A DNA stretch of 64,000 nt, taken from Stentor roeselii. Lineage: Eukaryota; Ciliophora; Heterotrichea; Heterotrichida; Stentoridae. The stretch lies in contig RSEH01000253.1 of assembly GCA_006503475.1 (NCBI GenBank), positions 1 to 64,000 on the forward strand, read 5' to 3'. This document shows positions 8,784 through 18,703 of the stretch, one piece after another (within the stretch, counting starts at the first letter, position 1; the number at the start of each line of letters is the position of its first letter). Position numbers and translations under genes: made by a program. Below the pieces are notes generated by a model. It was not told the DNA's origin. It was given only the letters and a program-made list of their open reading frames with translations, and did no database searches.

Positions 8784-10356
8784 TCAACGACCTTGACAAC
8801 TTGCTCGACTTTTCCAAACCGCTTTTCTTTGAATTGGGAAGAGTTCTACGCGACCTGGACGAGTGAAGCGGCGGCAGATTCAAAGGTGCAAGGGGATACC
8901 TCAGGTAGAAATTATGAAGTATAGACAAGAACCCCTCATAAGAAAGAGAAAATTCACTTGCCATCTCACTATCAAAAACTTGAACTAAAGACTGTTCAAT
9001 ACAAATATTCAAATTTTCTTGTTCTTTTATCAAATTTCTCAATATTTCCTTATAAATCTCAGGAAAATCTGCAAGACTCAGTAAAAAACAACTAAAAACA
9101 TTGATTGACTTGTAAAAACTCAAAATTTTTCCCAATATTTCCAAATCTTGAGTCTCGATTTCCTGCCAAGGGACATTAAACCTACTACAAAACTCATGCC
9201 GGGTCTTTAACAATGAGCAATATTTCAATATCACATCTTGTGAAGTCGATGAAAAGTATTTCTGCAGTTTTTCATTCAGGGTGTTAGTCCAAAGCGATTC
9301 AGTTTTCACAATAAAACTCACACAATGCAAGGAATTTCCTATTAACCCACTCTGATTCATGTAAAGATGAAGAAGCGCCAAACTTTTCAAACAAACTTTC
9401 GGACGATTCAAGTCAATTTCAAACAAACTTGAAAAAAACTTTTCAATTTTTTTTGGTTTTTTTTTTGCTTTTGTCAGAAGCCGATCAATGAAAATCTTTG
9501 AAAAACTTGAGTCTTTATCTTCTGTTAATTTTTTCACCCATGACCTGGTCGAGGTTTTCAATTTGTTTAAAAGTGACATGCCTTCTTGTTTCACTTCTCC
9601 GCAACTTAAAAAGCAGAGAAGGTCTTGACTCGTGGCTCTTTTTTGAGGATTTTCGACGAAGACTTTATCTAAAAAAGTATTCCAGTAAATGTTTGGAAGT
9701 TTTAAATTTTCTCGGCTTCTGATAAGTCTTGGCTCTGGCTTTGTGAGGATTTCGTAAACTATCCACCCCAATGCCCAGATGTCGACTTGGGTGGTTATTG
9801 GAAGGCCTAGAGTCAGGTCTTTGACTTCTGGAGACATGATCTCCGAAAAGATGCTGGATTCTAGGTCTTCTGTTAGAAGGACTCCGTATAGGTCTTCTAG
9901 GGACTTTAGAGATACTGATGACTCGAGACCTCCGAATTTCACGTTGAAATAATCGTCTATGAAAATGTGCTCGGGTAATAAGTTTCGGTGGACTATTTGC
10001 TTTTTGTGAAGTTTGTCTAAACTCATGACAATATTCGTTATCAAACGTTTTTGAGTGGAATTAGAAAGACTTTTGATTATAGAATTAATTGGTCTTAACC
10101 CACTGATATCAAATAAAAGTTGTCCGAATGTTGAATTTTTTTTCGAATCCAATAGTTTTAAAAGACATCCAGTGTCTTTAAGAGAAAAGTAAGATGAAAG
10201 TTCTCGTTCATATGAAATTGAAGAGGATGGAAACTGAAATCTTTTCAAGAGAAGTTTTCTTCCTTTAACATCTAATGTGAAATAGTTGACGGATAATGAG
10301 TTCCAAGTTTGATAAGGCAAGAGAGTGATTTCAGGGTTGATGTCTTCTAAGTCCAT
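8773..10356 (-). CDS. NAK/AAK1-like pseudokinase fused to an ENTH/ANTH-like domain
   Basis: 527 residues. Residues 20-250 are a protein-kinase fold: LLLKRF carries the ATP lysine (K38), the catalytic loop reads IVHRNLLPEHIFID (HRD changed to HRN, the usual Lys lost), the DFG site reads GLE, and MSPEV plus TQVDIWALGWIVYEIL give the APE and subdomain IX motifs. The segment ITTQVDIWALG resembles Numb-associated (AAK1/GAK/BIKE) kinases, which act in clathrin endocytosis. Without the HRD and DFG aspartates catalysis is unlikely. Residues about 280-400 (SKIFIDRLL...PKVCLKSLALLHLYMNQSG) resemble the helical ENTH/ANTH domain, although this match is by eye. The tail is basic and Ser-rich. The role would be an endocytic scaffold. 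It starts 26 bp after the stop of the upstream coiled-coil gene on the same strand. Confidence 0.7.
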   Translation of the reverse strand: MDLEDINPEITLLPYQTWNSLSVNYFTLDVKGRKLLLKRFQFPSSSISYERELSSYFSLKDTGCLLKLLDSKKNSTFGQLLFDISGLRPINSIIKSLSNSTQKRLITNIVMSLDKLHKKQIVHRNLLPEHIFIDDYFNVKFGGLESSVSLKSLEDLYGVLLTEDLESSIFSEIMSPEVKDLTLGLPITTQVDIWALGWIVYEILTKPEPRLIRSRENLKLPNIYWNTFLDKVFVENPQKRATSQDLLCFLSCGEVKQEGMSLLNKLKTSTRSWVKKLTEDKDSSFSKIFIDRLLTKAKKKPKKIEKFFSSLFEIDLNRPKVCLKSLALLHLYMNQSGLIGNSLHCVSFIVKTESLWTNTLNEKLQKYFSSTSQDVILKYCSLLKTRHEFCSRFNVPWQEIETQDLEILGKILSFYKSINVFSCFLLSLADFPEIYKEILRNLIKEQENLNICIEQSLVQVFDSEMASEFSLSYEGFLSILHNFYLRYPLAPLNLPPLHSSRSRRTLPNSKKSGLEKSSKLSRSLILL

Positions 10357-10382
10357 TTATAACCCACATTAATAAAAAAATC

Positions 10383-11504
10383 TTAAAAACAATCAGTATA
10401 TTTATCAGATGACCTCAACGAAGCTCTGGACTTATTAAACGATTTAAACTTCAATCCAGTTAAAATCTGATCTTTCCTAACAGTTTCACTAAGTTCACTT
10501 TCCGCATTAAGTTTACTTTTGGCCTTAAGTAACTTTCCAATAAGAAACTTGATTTCATTTTTCAAATTATTCTCATTTTCCATCTGTTCCCTTCGATTCC
10601 TCTCAAGTTGCATCGAAATCTGTTCCACTTCAAACCGACTCCTTTCCAGTTGCACCTTAACTTTTTCATTTTCCAAAGCAAGACTTTCCACAGCCAAGTC
10701 TCTATTTTTCCTTCCTTCTTCCTGACTATTAAACATGCTGTTTTCTTCTCTTCTTTTAACTCTGCTCTTATAAAAATCGAGTTCACTTTCAAGTTCTTCA
10801 ATTCTGATCTCCATCATTTTTGGATTATTTTCACTTCGAAAAGACTCTCTTTTATTTTTTTCTGATCGAAGCTTGTCTTGCGTATTACGAAGTTGAGACT
10901 TAAGATTTTCAATTTCATTTTCATATAAAAGTTTCAATTCAAGTATCGCCTTATCTGACTCCTGCCGAGTTTTGATTACTTCATTTCGAGATTCTTCTTT
11001 AGACAAGTCGATTTGTTTTGAAAGGTCAGCAATTCTGAGTTCTTGTTGATATTTTAAAATGTCTTGTTGGAAGAATTTGTCGTTTTCGTAACTTTTTAAA
11101 GCTTGCTCGACGTTCATTTTGTCTGACTCGAGTTTTTGAAGTTGAGAAATTATTTCAAGTTTTTCTGTCTCGCTTTGGATTCGCTGTTGTTTTAAAGAGT
11201 ATTCTAAGTCATTTACTTTTAAGAGCAGTTCTTGTTTTTCTTTGTCGAGAGATGAGATTTTGTCTTTGTAGGTTGATTTTAACTCGAGGATTTCTTTGGA
11301 TTGAAGATCGTTTGTTCGTTTTAGCTCTTGGAGGCTGGAGGACTATTTTTGAATTACTGTCAATGAAATTTCTGATGTTCCTAAAGCTTGCATTAGACAT
11401 TCGTTGGTTTTTTTTAGGTTTTCTTCTTTCTTTTTTAAGTCGTCTATTTCGATTTGTTGGAATTCTAGCTTTTGTTGAAGAAGGGCCTCGGCTATACTTG
11501 ACAT
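10383..11504 (-). CDS. Coiled-coil protein with one 15-nt intron
   Basis: Two exons on the minus strand (11358-11504 and 10383-11342) encode 368 residues. The frame is continuous across GTAATTCAAAAATAG, which otherwise adds a TAG. Nearly all of the protein from residue 5 to about 330 is coiled coil with Lys, Glu, Gln and Leu heptads (for example QKLEFQQIEIDDLKKKEENL and SELEDE-like stretches), and it ends in a short Ser/Arg-rich tail. No specific family is recognised; a cytoskeletal or basal-body role is only a guess from composition. The start MSSIAEALLQQ is the first ATG of the open frame. Confidence 0.8.
11343..11357 (-). other. 15-nt intron in the coiled-coil gene
   Basis: GTAATTCAAAAATAG on the minus strand, phase 0, between ...SEISLT and SSSLQELK.... 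If retained it adds an in-frame TAG. Both sides have the same coiled-coil composition. Confidence 0.85.
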
Positions 11505-11691
11505 TATTGATTATGAAATGAAAATCGTGGGAAGTTTTGAATTTGGGTTGATAAGAATCTTAGAATATTAATGAGTAGTGAAATAAACAAAGTCTAAAGA
11601 ACCACCCGCTAATTTTAACGACACTAAACAAAAATCAATGAAATCATGGAACAAGGTAGTAATTTAAATAATCTACTCTTATACAACCAAA

Positions 11692-12645
11692 TCAATTCTT
11701 CATAGTTTCATTGATATTATCAGTACTCGACTGTTCCTTTCGACTTCCTTTAGAACAAAAAGAATCACTAGGCACAACCCGATTAAACCCTCTAAGATTA
11801 ACATCATTTCCTTCAAAACTCGCTTTAAACTGAGGATTTTCCATATAAGGTTCATAAACCTCTTCAAGCGGCACTTCCTCCACAATTTCCCTTTCATTAA
11901 TAACCTTAACACTTGGAATTTTATACTGTTCCGACTTTTTCCTTTTACTTAAAATATACTCATAAGTCGTGATTCCCTTAAAAGCAAGAAAAACATGAAA
12001 CCCGATAAGTTGAATCATAGCAAAAGCGGCCAAAGCACTCATAATTTCCATGAAAATCAAAACACTAACATAAAACTTGAACCCTCCTTCAGTATATCTA
12101 ATCATTTCACAGAAGTTCTCAAAAATTCTTCCTTTATTTAATAATCCTTCTAAAGTAAACCCTCCAGTAATCAAAATAATCAAGTTATGCATCTGAAAAG
12201 ACAAAAGAAGAACGCTGTAATGACGATAGTTCTTCCGACCGATGCAGTTATTCAGCCATTTACAGTGATGGTCGAAGTGAAGTACGCATCGATTACATTC
12301 TCTGCAGTGTTTTGTGTCTAGATTCACGTGATTCTTGCAAATTTTACAGATTTTTGGGTATTTTTTGTAGTCAAGAGGCTTTCTAGGTAATGATTACGAA
12401 AGGATCGTGGCTTGAAGAGATTCTTTTAATGCTGGGTCTGTCGGGTCTGCAGCAGTGCAAAAGAACCCTGAAAGTATCACTAAAAATAAAGATAATGCAT
12501 AAAGAATTGAAACGATTATCTTGGGTTTACGGTCAAGTAAAGGAATCACCATGAAGGCAAACATGCTAAACAAAATAATAACATAAACCCAAGAGACTAC
12601 TTGAAGTTTATGAAAAGGTCTTTTAAATCCATTTTTCCTTATCAT
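11692..12645 (-). CDS. DHHC-type protein S-palmitoyltransferase
   Basis: Two exons (12398-12645 and 11692-12382) encode 312 residues. It transfers palmitate from acyl-CoA to cysteines of membrane-associated proteins. Four hydrophobic segments are visible: VVSWVYVIILFSMFAFMV, IIVSILYALSLFLVILSGFF, a third after the catalytic domain and a fourth near ALAAFAMIQLIGFHVFLAF. The cysteine-rich domain is complete only after splicing: ICKICKNHVNLDTKHC, then CNRCVLHFDHHCKWLNNC. The catalytic DHHC is intact, and a TTxE-type motif (GITTYEYIL) follows TM4. The C-terminal tail is cytoplasmic. It ends with TGA, the only TGA stop in the window. Likely an endomembrane enzyme; targets unknown. Confidence 0.93.
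12383..12397 (-). other. 15-nt intron in the DHHC gene
   Basis: GTAATCATTACCTAG on the minus strand, phase 2. Its removal joins the TM2 exon to KPLDYKKYPKICKIC... of the cysteine-rich domain. If retained it adds TAA at once. Confidence 0.92.
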
Positions 12646-12722
12646 TACATTAACCCCAATTCATTAAAACCTAAAATCATCTGACCTCAATCACTTGATT
12701 ATCTTATCCTTACATTAAATAA

Positions 12723-14003
12723 TTATTCAAAATCCTCAGTAATCAAGTCGTTTAAAATCACTTTCGGGTCAAAATTATCATCGCCTTTAGATTCAACTCG
12801 AGTACTGACATAAAGGTCTCCTTCAAAAACGAGACTATTTTTATAACTTATTTTCGAATGATGCTTCACTGAGTTCCTCGCAACTGGAAAGTCATTCGGG
12901 TCTTCAGTGATCTCACATTGACTCATCACTACAAAAGGAGAGTTCGGTTCAGGAGTGACTTCTTCAGTCATCACCACAAAGTTCGATACAGACCTAGGAT
13001 GAAGAAAAGGGAAAACTTTTCCATCAGGTTTCGAATTTTTTCTTTTTTTCTCAAATATCGGGGCAAGTACTTTATTCGAATCAACCCGCAAATCTTTCAA
13101 CCCTGAAAAAAAAACTAAAATTTCTGCAGCGTCTTTCATAAGAAGTTCACTTTCCAAGAACTTCAAAACACAAAGAGTGACATTAGGCAAAACAGAAATT
13201 CCATCAACCATCATGATATCCCAAACATGTAAAACAAGGTTCAAAGGCAGTACCGCAGTGAAAAGTGTAAGAAACCATTTTAACACCCAGAGGTCTTGAG
13301 AAAGGTCATGAACTTTAAAGTGCCAGTAAAGTTGTTTCAAGTTTTTCGCGAAAAGTGAGTCAAATTCACTGAGTGCCTTTTTGAGTGAAGTCATTCCTTC
13401 AGTGAAAAAGTCAGCGAGTTGAAAATGGCAGATAACGGCCTCAAGCATGGAAAATGATTCAATTTCTTGTCCTCCTGAAACGAGTAACAAGAACCCAGCG
13501 ATGAAGTTCATGCCTTGGCAGTACCCGACTTGTGGGTAAGTTGAAGCGAACTTGCTTAGAACCCTCATCAAAGCGAATTGTCCAATAAGGCCGAAGTATT
13601 CCTTGTCGAAGTAGAAATGACTGGGAAAGGTCCGGTCTATGTCTTTTTTAATCACTGGGAGAAGAGGACAGGTTTCGACTGGAATTTTGCAGTAGGCTTG
13701 AAATGAAATTACTGAAAGGTTGATGTAGCTCTTCCAGGTCTGCCATCTCCACTTGACGGGAACTCCTTGTCTTATGTGTGTTGTTAGGAAGCGGCAGTTT
13801 TTTGAGTCTTTCAGAAGAGAATCAACAGGATTTGAAGATTTGTAGTTCTTTAAAAGTCTTGACCAGTCTTCAACTTGGATTTCAGGGATTATGTATTCCC
13901 CGATCAGACACTGTTGACTGTTGGGAGGGTTGAATTCGAAGCGAATCTTGGTTATTATAAGAATTTTCGATTTTTTACGGTTTAGGCTGGAGTTAATTCC
14001 CAT
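12723..14003 (-). CDS. TBC-domain Rab GTPase-activating protein
   Basis: 426 residues. The TBC domain runs from about residue 77 to 320: IRQGVPVKWRWQTW opens it, IDRTFP carries the arginine finger (R124) and YPQVGYCQGMNFIAGF the glutamine finger (Q163). Both catalytic fingers are present, so it should accelerate GTP hydrolysis on a Rab and control a membrane-traffic step. The N-terminus MGINSSLNRKK fits N-myristoylation (Gly2, Ser6, basic residues after), suggesting membrane tethering. The C-terminal 100 residues are hydrophilic. It lies 77 bp upstream of the DHHC gene on the same strand. Confidence 0.92.
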   Translation of the reverse strand: MGINSSLNRKKSKILIITKIRFEFNPPNSQQCLIGEYIIPEIQVEDWSRLLKNYKSSNPVDSLLKDSKNCRFLTTHIRQGVPVKWRWQTWKSYINLSVISFQAYCKIPVETCPLLPVIKKDIDRTFPSHFYFDKEYFGLIGQFALMRVLSKFASTYPQVGYCQGMNFIAGFLLLVSGGQEIESFSMLEAVICHFQLADFFTEGMTSLKKALSEFDSLFAKNLKQLYWHFKVHDLSQDLWVLKWFLTLFTAVLPLNLVLHVWDIMMVDGISVLPNVTLCVLKFLESELLMKDAAEILVFFSGLKDLRVDSNKVLAPIFEKKRKNSKPDGKVFPFLHPRSVSNFVVMTEEVTPEPNSPFVVMSQCEITEDPNDFPVARNSVKHHSKISYKNSLVFEGDLYVSTRVESKGDDNFDPKVILNDLITEDFE

Positions 14004-14059
14004 AGTTTATTAGAAATTTCATTAAGTTTGCATTATGAAAGGAAATTATTCAGTTGGGT

Positions 14060-14290
14060 GGAATAATGAGTGAAATTTAGAGGATTGGGGGGAAAAAAGG
14101 AGTTTTAGGGCGGAAGAAGAATGAATTTTAGAGGATTGGGGGAAAATAGGGTGTTAGGGTTGAAAAAGAATGAATTTTAGAGGATTGGGTGGAAAAAGAA
14201 TGAATTTTAGAGGGTAGGGTGTTAAAAAGGGTTTTAGGGTGGAAAAAAGAGTGAATTTTAGAGGCTAGGGTGTTAAAATGAATTTTAGGT
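14060..14290. repeat. G-rich degenerate minisatellite with telomere-like motifs
   Basis: At least five imperfect units built on GAATTTTAGAGGATTGGG(T/G)GGAAAAA fill the gap between the TBC promoter and the next gene's 3' end. Within them TAGGGTGTTAGGGTT (near 14150) and two TAGGGTGTTA (near 14215 and 14265) resemble the G-rich strand of a TGTTAGGG-type telomere repeat, the kind I recall for heterotrichs. There is no perfect telomere array, so this may be chance in G/T-rich DNA. Confidence 0.6.
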
Positions 14291-14308
14291 TATGGATTTT
14301 AAAAGATG

Positions 14309-16489
14309 TTAAAAAACAAACATTAACACTAAGCCAACTAATAAAAATCCTCCTGAAGATGAACTACTTGCACCGAAGTTGAGACAATAACATGAGTAAG
14401 GAGCTTGTAGGTAGACGAAGATATCCATGTCTTCTGTGAACTCATCGTCTCCGATAAAAACTGTGCCTTGTGAATAGTCTAATGCGAATATTTTACCCCC
14501 TGCACTGCAGAGTCCTAAGGGTTGGTCTAATTCTCGTGAATAGGTGTAGATCTCTTTTGATTCTCTGTTGTAGCTTTTGATTGCACCGTTATTTAGAGAA
14601 TATATGATTCGCTTTTCGGTTACTGTTAGACTTTTTGCTGAGTATTGCTCTTGCACCAATATATCAATATCTTTTGGGTGATCATCATCGATTTTAACAT
14701 TTGCCACGTTTACCGTCCCGTCGTATGCCGAGTCACCTGAATTTACATAATAAAGACTTGTACTTTCTATTAGTTCCAGTGCTGTGGGATGGTCAAGCCC
14801 AAAGGTATTCGAATAAAGAGTAGCTTCGGAATTAGCATAAGCATAATACAAGTCACTATAAGTCATCTTCTTAATAGACTGATCACTTTCCTCAGTAAAA
14901 AACAAATTTCCATAAGCATCAACCTTACAATCAACCGGATTTCCATAATAAACAATAACAAAAACATCATTAGCGAATTTCATTTGATAATCTTCTCCTT
15001 CTATCTGAAACTGATAAATTCCCGATTGATTTCCTCCATTTTCAACAACATATAAAAAGTTGTGATTGTTATCATAACAAACTCCAGTCGGTTTTTCAAA
15101 TCCATTCAAAATTTCAAGATGATTTTCTGGATTATTCGCATCAAAAGCGATAACTTTTCCAGTTCCAGTGGAATTAGTAAGAAAAGTAGTGATAATAATC
15201 ACAGCAAGTCCTCCATCTTTATAATCAACTCCTTTTTCCTCATTTTCCTGTGGAATATAATCCAAGTTCCTTTTCAAAGATTCATCAGGTTGTTGATCTC
15301 CAGTCTGTAAAAACGTTCCATGTTCAGAAGTCCCTTCAAATTTGCTTAAACTAGAAGTTTTCGATGATAACTGAGTGAAAACCTCATCAGTTGAAATGAT
15401 TGGGACATGTTTTTTACGACTTGCTGTTGATTTGATCAGGTCGAAGTAGTCAGAGCCTTTCATCTGGTCAGAAGTTGTGACAAGAGGAGTGACGACAACT
15501 TTTAAGTCTCCATTTTCATCAAAAGTTGCGACTTCTCCAATGTGAAGCTTTTGGTAGATACCTTTTAACTCGTTGTACTTTTCTTTGCTGTCGGACAAGT
15601 CGAAGTCAACTCCCATGATAGAGACTTTTTCATCGTCTTTCAGTATCTTGACCATCTGGTCCCAAGAGTCCAGGAAGTCCTTTACTTCTGATTTCAACCA
15701 GTACTTTCCTGCAGAGCTGTATAAAATTCCGATGTTTACTGCGGCGTTTGATAGTTTTTCTTTATGTTCAATCTCTTTCGCCAGGTCTTCTACACTTTCT
15801 GTGTAAGTTATTAGATCACTGTAAGAATAAACAACTGAAAGGATCTCACAAGAGTCATCACTTCTGAGTTCTGACTGAAGAGCTAATAAAGAGTCATGTA
15901 ATTCAAATAACTGAGCTGAATTCATCGAGTCTTCCACCAAATTCTCAACATTTTTCTCAAGTTTCAACTTACGTATCTGGTATTTATAATCATCAACACT
16001 GATATAAGATTGTTGTCCTTTTTCAACAACCATTACAAGATGCTCTTTTTCCATCTTTTCAAAACTTTCTTGATTTTTCGCTATTTGGTTTTCAAGGTCT
16101 TTAATCATTCCTCCATAATACCCAATATCATCTTCAAAGTTAACTTTTTTCATTCTTGCAAGAATATGTTCTTCATATTTGATTTCTTCTTTCAAATGTT
16201 TTAAAGGAAAGTAAACAATTCCGCCTTTATGATACAATGTTCCGTAATGTTCAATTAACTCAGATATCAGGTTGTCCAAGTCCTCTGACTTCACGTCTTG
16301 GGACTTCTGAATGAGCATATCGCATCCTACCCCGCAGTCACTCAGCTGAATCGCCTCTGATACTGAGTTTGACAAGATTCCTGTTTCGAATTCAGAAAGC
16401 AAGGCTGAAGCGGCTGGGAAAGATGTTGATTCTCCCAAATGAATACCGCCTAAATACAGCGAAATTAAAATAAAAAATCCTTCAACCAT
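14309..16489 (-). CDS. Secreted or GPI-anchored protein with NHL/beta-propeller-like repeats
   Basis: I choose the ATG at 16489 (726 residues), because MVEGFFILISLYLGGIHLG then forms a good signal peptide; a start 20 codons upstream would bury it. Residues to about 360 are helical and hydrophilic with a few cysteines (CGVGC). From about 410 the sequence has repeated blade-like units (GKVIAFDANN, EKPTGVCYDNNHNFLYVVE, NPVDCKVDAYGNLFFTE, DHPTALELIESTSLYYV, DQPLGLCSAGGKIFALD), typical of NHL/SMP-30-like propellers. The end is a Ser-rich linker plus a hydrophobic tail (GGFLLVGLVLMFVF), as in GPI-anchored proteins. Ligand and function are unknown. Confidence 0.75.
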   Translation of the reverse strand: MVEGFFILISLYLGGIHLGESTSFPAASALLSEFETGILSNSVSEAIQLSDCGVGCDMLIQKSQDVKSEDLDNLISELIEHYGTLYHKGGIVYFPLKHLKEEIKYEEHILARMKKVNFEDDIGYYGGMIKDLENQIAKNQESFEKMEKEHLVMVVEKGQQSYISVDDYKYQIRKLKLEKNVENLVEDSMNSAQLFELHDSLLALQSELRSDDSCEILSVVYSYSDLITYTESVEDLAKEIEHKEKLSNAAVNIGILYSSAGKYWLKSEVKDFLDSWDQMVKILKDDEKVSIMGVDFDLSDSKEKYNELKGIYQKLHIGEVATFDENGDLKVVVTPLVTTSDQMKGSDYFDLIKSTASRKKHVPIISTDEVFTQLSSKTSSLSKFEGTSEHGTFLQTGDQQPDESLKRNLDYIPQENEEKGVDYKDGGLAVIIITTFLTNSTGTGKVIAFDANNPENHLEILNGFEKPTGVCYDNNHNFLYVVENGGNQSGIYQFQIEGEDYQMKFANDVFVIVYYGNPVDCKVDAYGNLFFTEESDQSIKKMTYSDLYYAYANSEATLYSNTFGLDHPTALELIESTSLYYVNSGDSAYDGTVNVANVKIDDDHPKDIDILVQEQYSAKSLTVTEKRIIYSLNNGAIKSYNRESKEIYTYSRELDQPLGLCSAGGKIFALDYSQGTVFIGDDEFTEDMDIFVYLQAPYSCYCLNFGASSSSSGGFLLVGLVLMFVF

Positions 16490-17814
16490 TATTATTATAG
16501 TCGTTTCCAACCAATCAGAAATATTTTGAAAAAAGTGGAAAATAGTCACTTGAAAGATTGGAAAATTTTTAAGGATTTCAGAAATTGAGGAGTTTTTTAT
16601 GGGTTTTTTTGGGTTTGGGGATTTTTAAGGTTTTGGGAATTTGATTGAGGTGGTTTTTGGAAGTTTTTTGAGGGTTTATGGGATGATATGTTTTGGAAAG
16701 GGCTTAGTTTGGGTTATGATGGAGAGGTTATGAACTGGAGGACTTTAAAGTATTTGAAATTTAACGATTTTGTTTAGAGGGAGGGATTTTTAGATTATTA
16801 AGTAGAAGGGATTTTTGGTTTAGTGAATTTGGATATTTGTGTTGAAACACTTGTTTCTTTTAAGGATTTGATAGGTGATTAGATATAAATTGATACTAAT
16901 CTTTAAGATTTGCCTTAATTTTTTAGGATAACTGGAGTAAGTGTTTTTATAAGGATTTTAGTGCTGGTAATCATATGAGACTGAAAAAACATAAATAAAA
17001 GCATTTAAATACATAATTTATGATTTGAGAGTTTAATCATTTTGTTGGGTATATTTTCAAATTTCTAAGAGTTTTGACTAAGGTATCTAATTGTTTCACT
17101 AGAAATTATTCTAGATTCATTAAGATCTCTACTTTTCTTAGTTTTTAAATAATAGTAAAACTTTTGTATTCGAGATAACTTGAAATTTATACTAGTTGAA
17201 GATGATTAAACCCCTAATTGACCTAAACTTAAATTGTAATAGGAAATTATATTTAGACAAAAAATAAGCATCCTTCATAAAAGACACAAACAATAAATTT
17301 AAGAAAGACTTAAAGAATCCATTAGAAAAGATTCTTCTTCTGCTAAAGCACTATCAAGTATCTTCAAGGGATTCTTTGATAACCCTTCAGTAATTCTCTT
17401 AATTACTTATTCTTTATTCATTTTTGAAAAAGGAGTTATAAATTTCTTAGAATTTTTTTAAGATTTTTTAGTCAGTGTCAAACTAAATCCTTGGAAAACT
17501 TTCTAATTCTTCTTGATGAACTTAAAGACAAGTATCTTAATTTTCAAGAAAAATTGACTTCAAATTCAAAATTTCATCAAAATTAAATTAAAAAACTCAG
17601 TACTTTAACCCTTAATCACTTGAAAACTAAAAAAAATCAATAAGAAATCAAGAAATCTAGAAAATCTAAAAAATTAAAACATTTTTAACATTCCCAGAAA
17701 ACCTTTCATTTTTAAAGATTAACCAATCCATATTTCTTATTAGTTAGTTTTTCAGTTATATATTTTTAACTGATCATTAAATAATTTCTGATTAATTAAC
17801 TTAACACCTCTTAT
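16490..17814. other. Intergenic AT-rich stretch, no gene seen
   Basis: The 250 bp nearest the preceding minus-strand gene are T/G-rich (runs such as GGGTTTTTTTGGGTTTGGGG) and probably form its 5' region. The remainder is AT-rich with stops in every frame. No RNA gene or repeat was recognised. Confidence 0.5.
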
Positions 17815-18258
17815 TTAAAAAACAGAGCATCCTTCATTACAGTTCTTCATTGTTTCCCTATCATTATCGAAAAATTTCTTATTTTTTTTCTTCAAATCTT
17901 CTAAAATCATGATTTTTTCATTCAACTGTTTATTAAGTTCTAGTTTTTCCTTTAGTAAAAGTAAGTTGATATCAAGATTATCCTCCATTCTCTTAACTCT
18001 TTCCGTAATTTCTTCAATTTCACCGAGATCAAGTACCATGTTTTCTGAATGATAAGAAGAAAATGACTTAAGAAAGCTGTTTGGACAAGTTTTTCCACTT
18101 CCAGGTGAAATTTCGTCTTTTTTTTCATTTTCCTGTTTAGAAGTTTTTGAGCTAGTTATCGAGTTTTCTTTGTGAATTGGTGAAAAATCCCTGAGACTCA
18201 CGACAAAATTAGTTTCTTTGAAGGATTCCAGCTGAAGTTTCAATAGAGGCTTGTTCAT
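17815..18258 (-). CDS. Small coiled-coil protein ending in a CaaX-like box
   Basis: 147 residues. The N-terminal half is Ser/Lys-rich and disordered; residues about 78-130 form a coiled coil (EEITERVKRMEDNL, LLLKEKLELNKQLNEKI). It ends GCSVF, so the last four residues CSVF fit a CaaX prenylation box, possibly with neighbouring basic residues as a second membrane signal. No family is recognised. It is the second CaaX-tailed protein in this window and lies about 1 kb from the CaaX protease gene, but the link is only suggestive. Confidence 0.6.
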   Translation of the reverse strand: MNKPLLKLQLESFKETNFVVSLRDFSPIHKENSITSSKTSKQENEKKDEISPGSGKTCPNSFLKSFSSYHSENMVLDLGEIEEITERVKRMEDNLDINLLLLKEKLELNKQLNEKIMILEDLKKKNKKFFDNDRETMKNCNEGCSVF

Positions 18259-18703
18259 ATTTATATTCTAGTCACTCATTTTTATTCTATATGATCGAAT
18301 ATGGAATAATTTGGATTCGCAGCGTTTTTAGCTTTCAGATGAAAGCCTTATGAGCCCATTAACAATTTTAAAAGGTTTTTGAGTAATCTTACAATTTTCC
18401 AATAATTCTTTACATTAGAAGTTTCTATCTCTCTAAACCAAAATTCACTTTCAACTTCACAACAGGATTTCAAGCCAGTCTCCCAAATGAAAATCAATCA
18501 AATCTTCCAAAAATTCTAAATCTCTCTCGAAATTACTTATTTCAAATAAGCCTAATCCAAAATGTCATTAATTCCACCTAACCCAATCCACAGAAACAAA
18601 AAACCTTCTAATCTCAAAGTCCTCCACAATTCCTAAAAAATCCCTTCAGTAAAAGCAACTAAACCCAAATCTCTTAAAAAAAAATCTCAAAATTTCTAAC
18701 CAT
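18259..18703. other. Intergenic stretch, no gene seen
   Basis: AT-rich, with stops in all frames and CT-rich runs near 18600. It probably holds the promoter of the 147-residue gene and the 3' region of the 152-residue gene. Confidence 0.5.
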
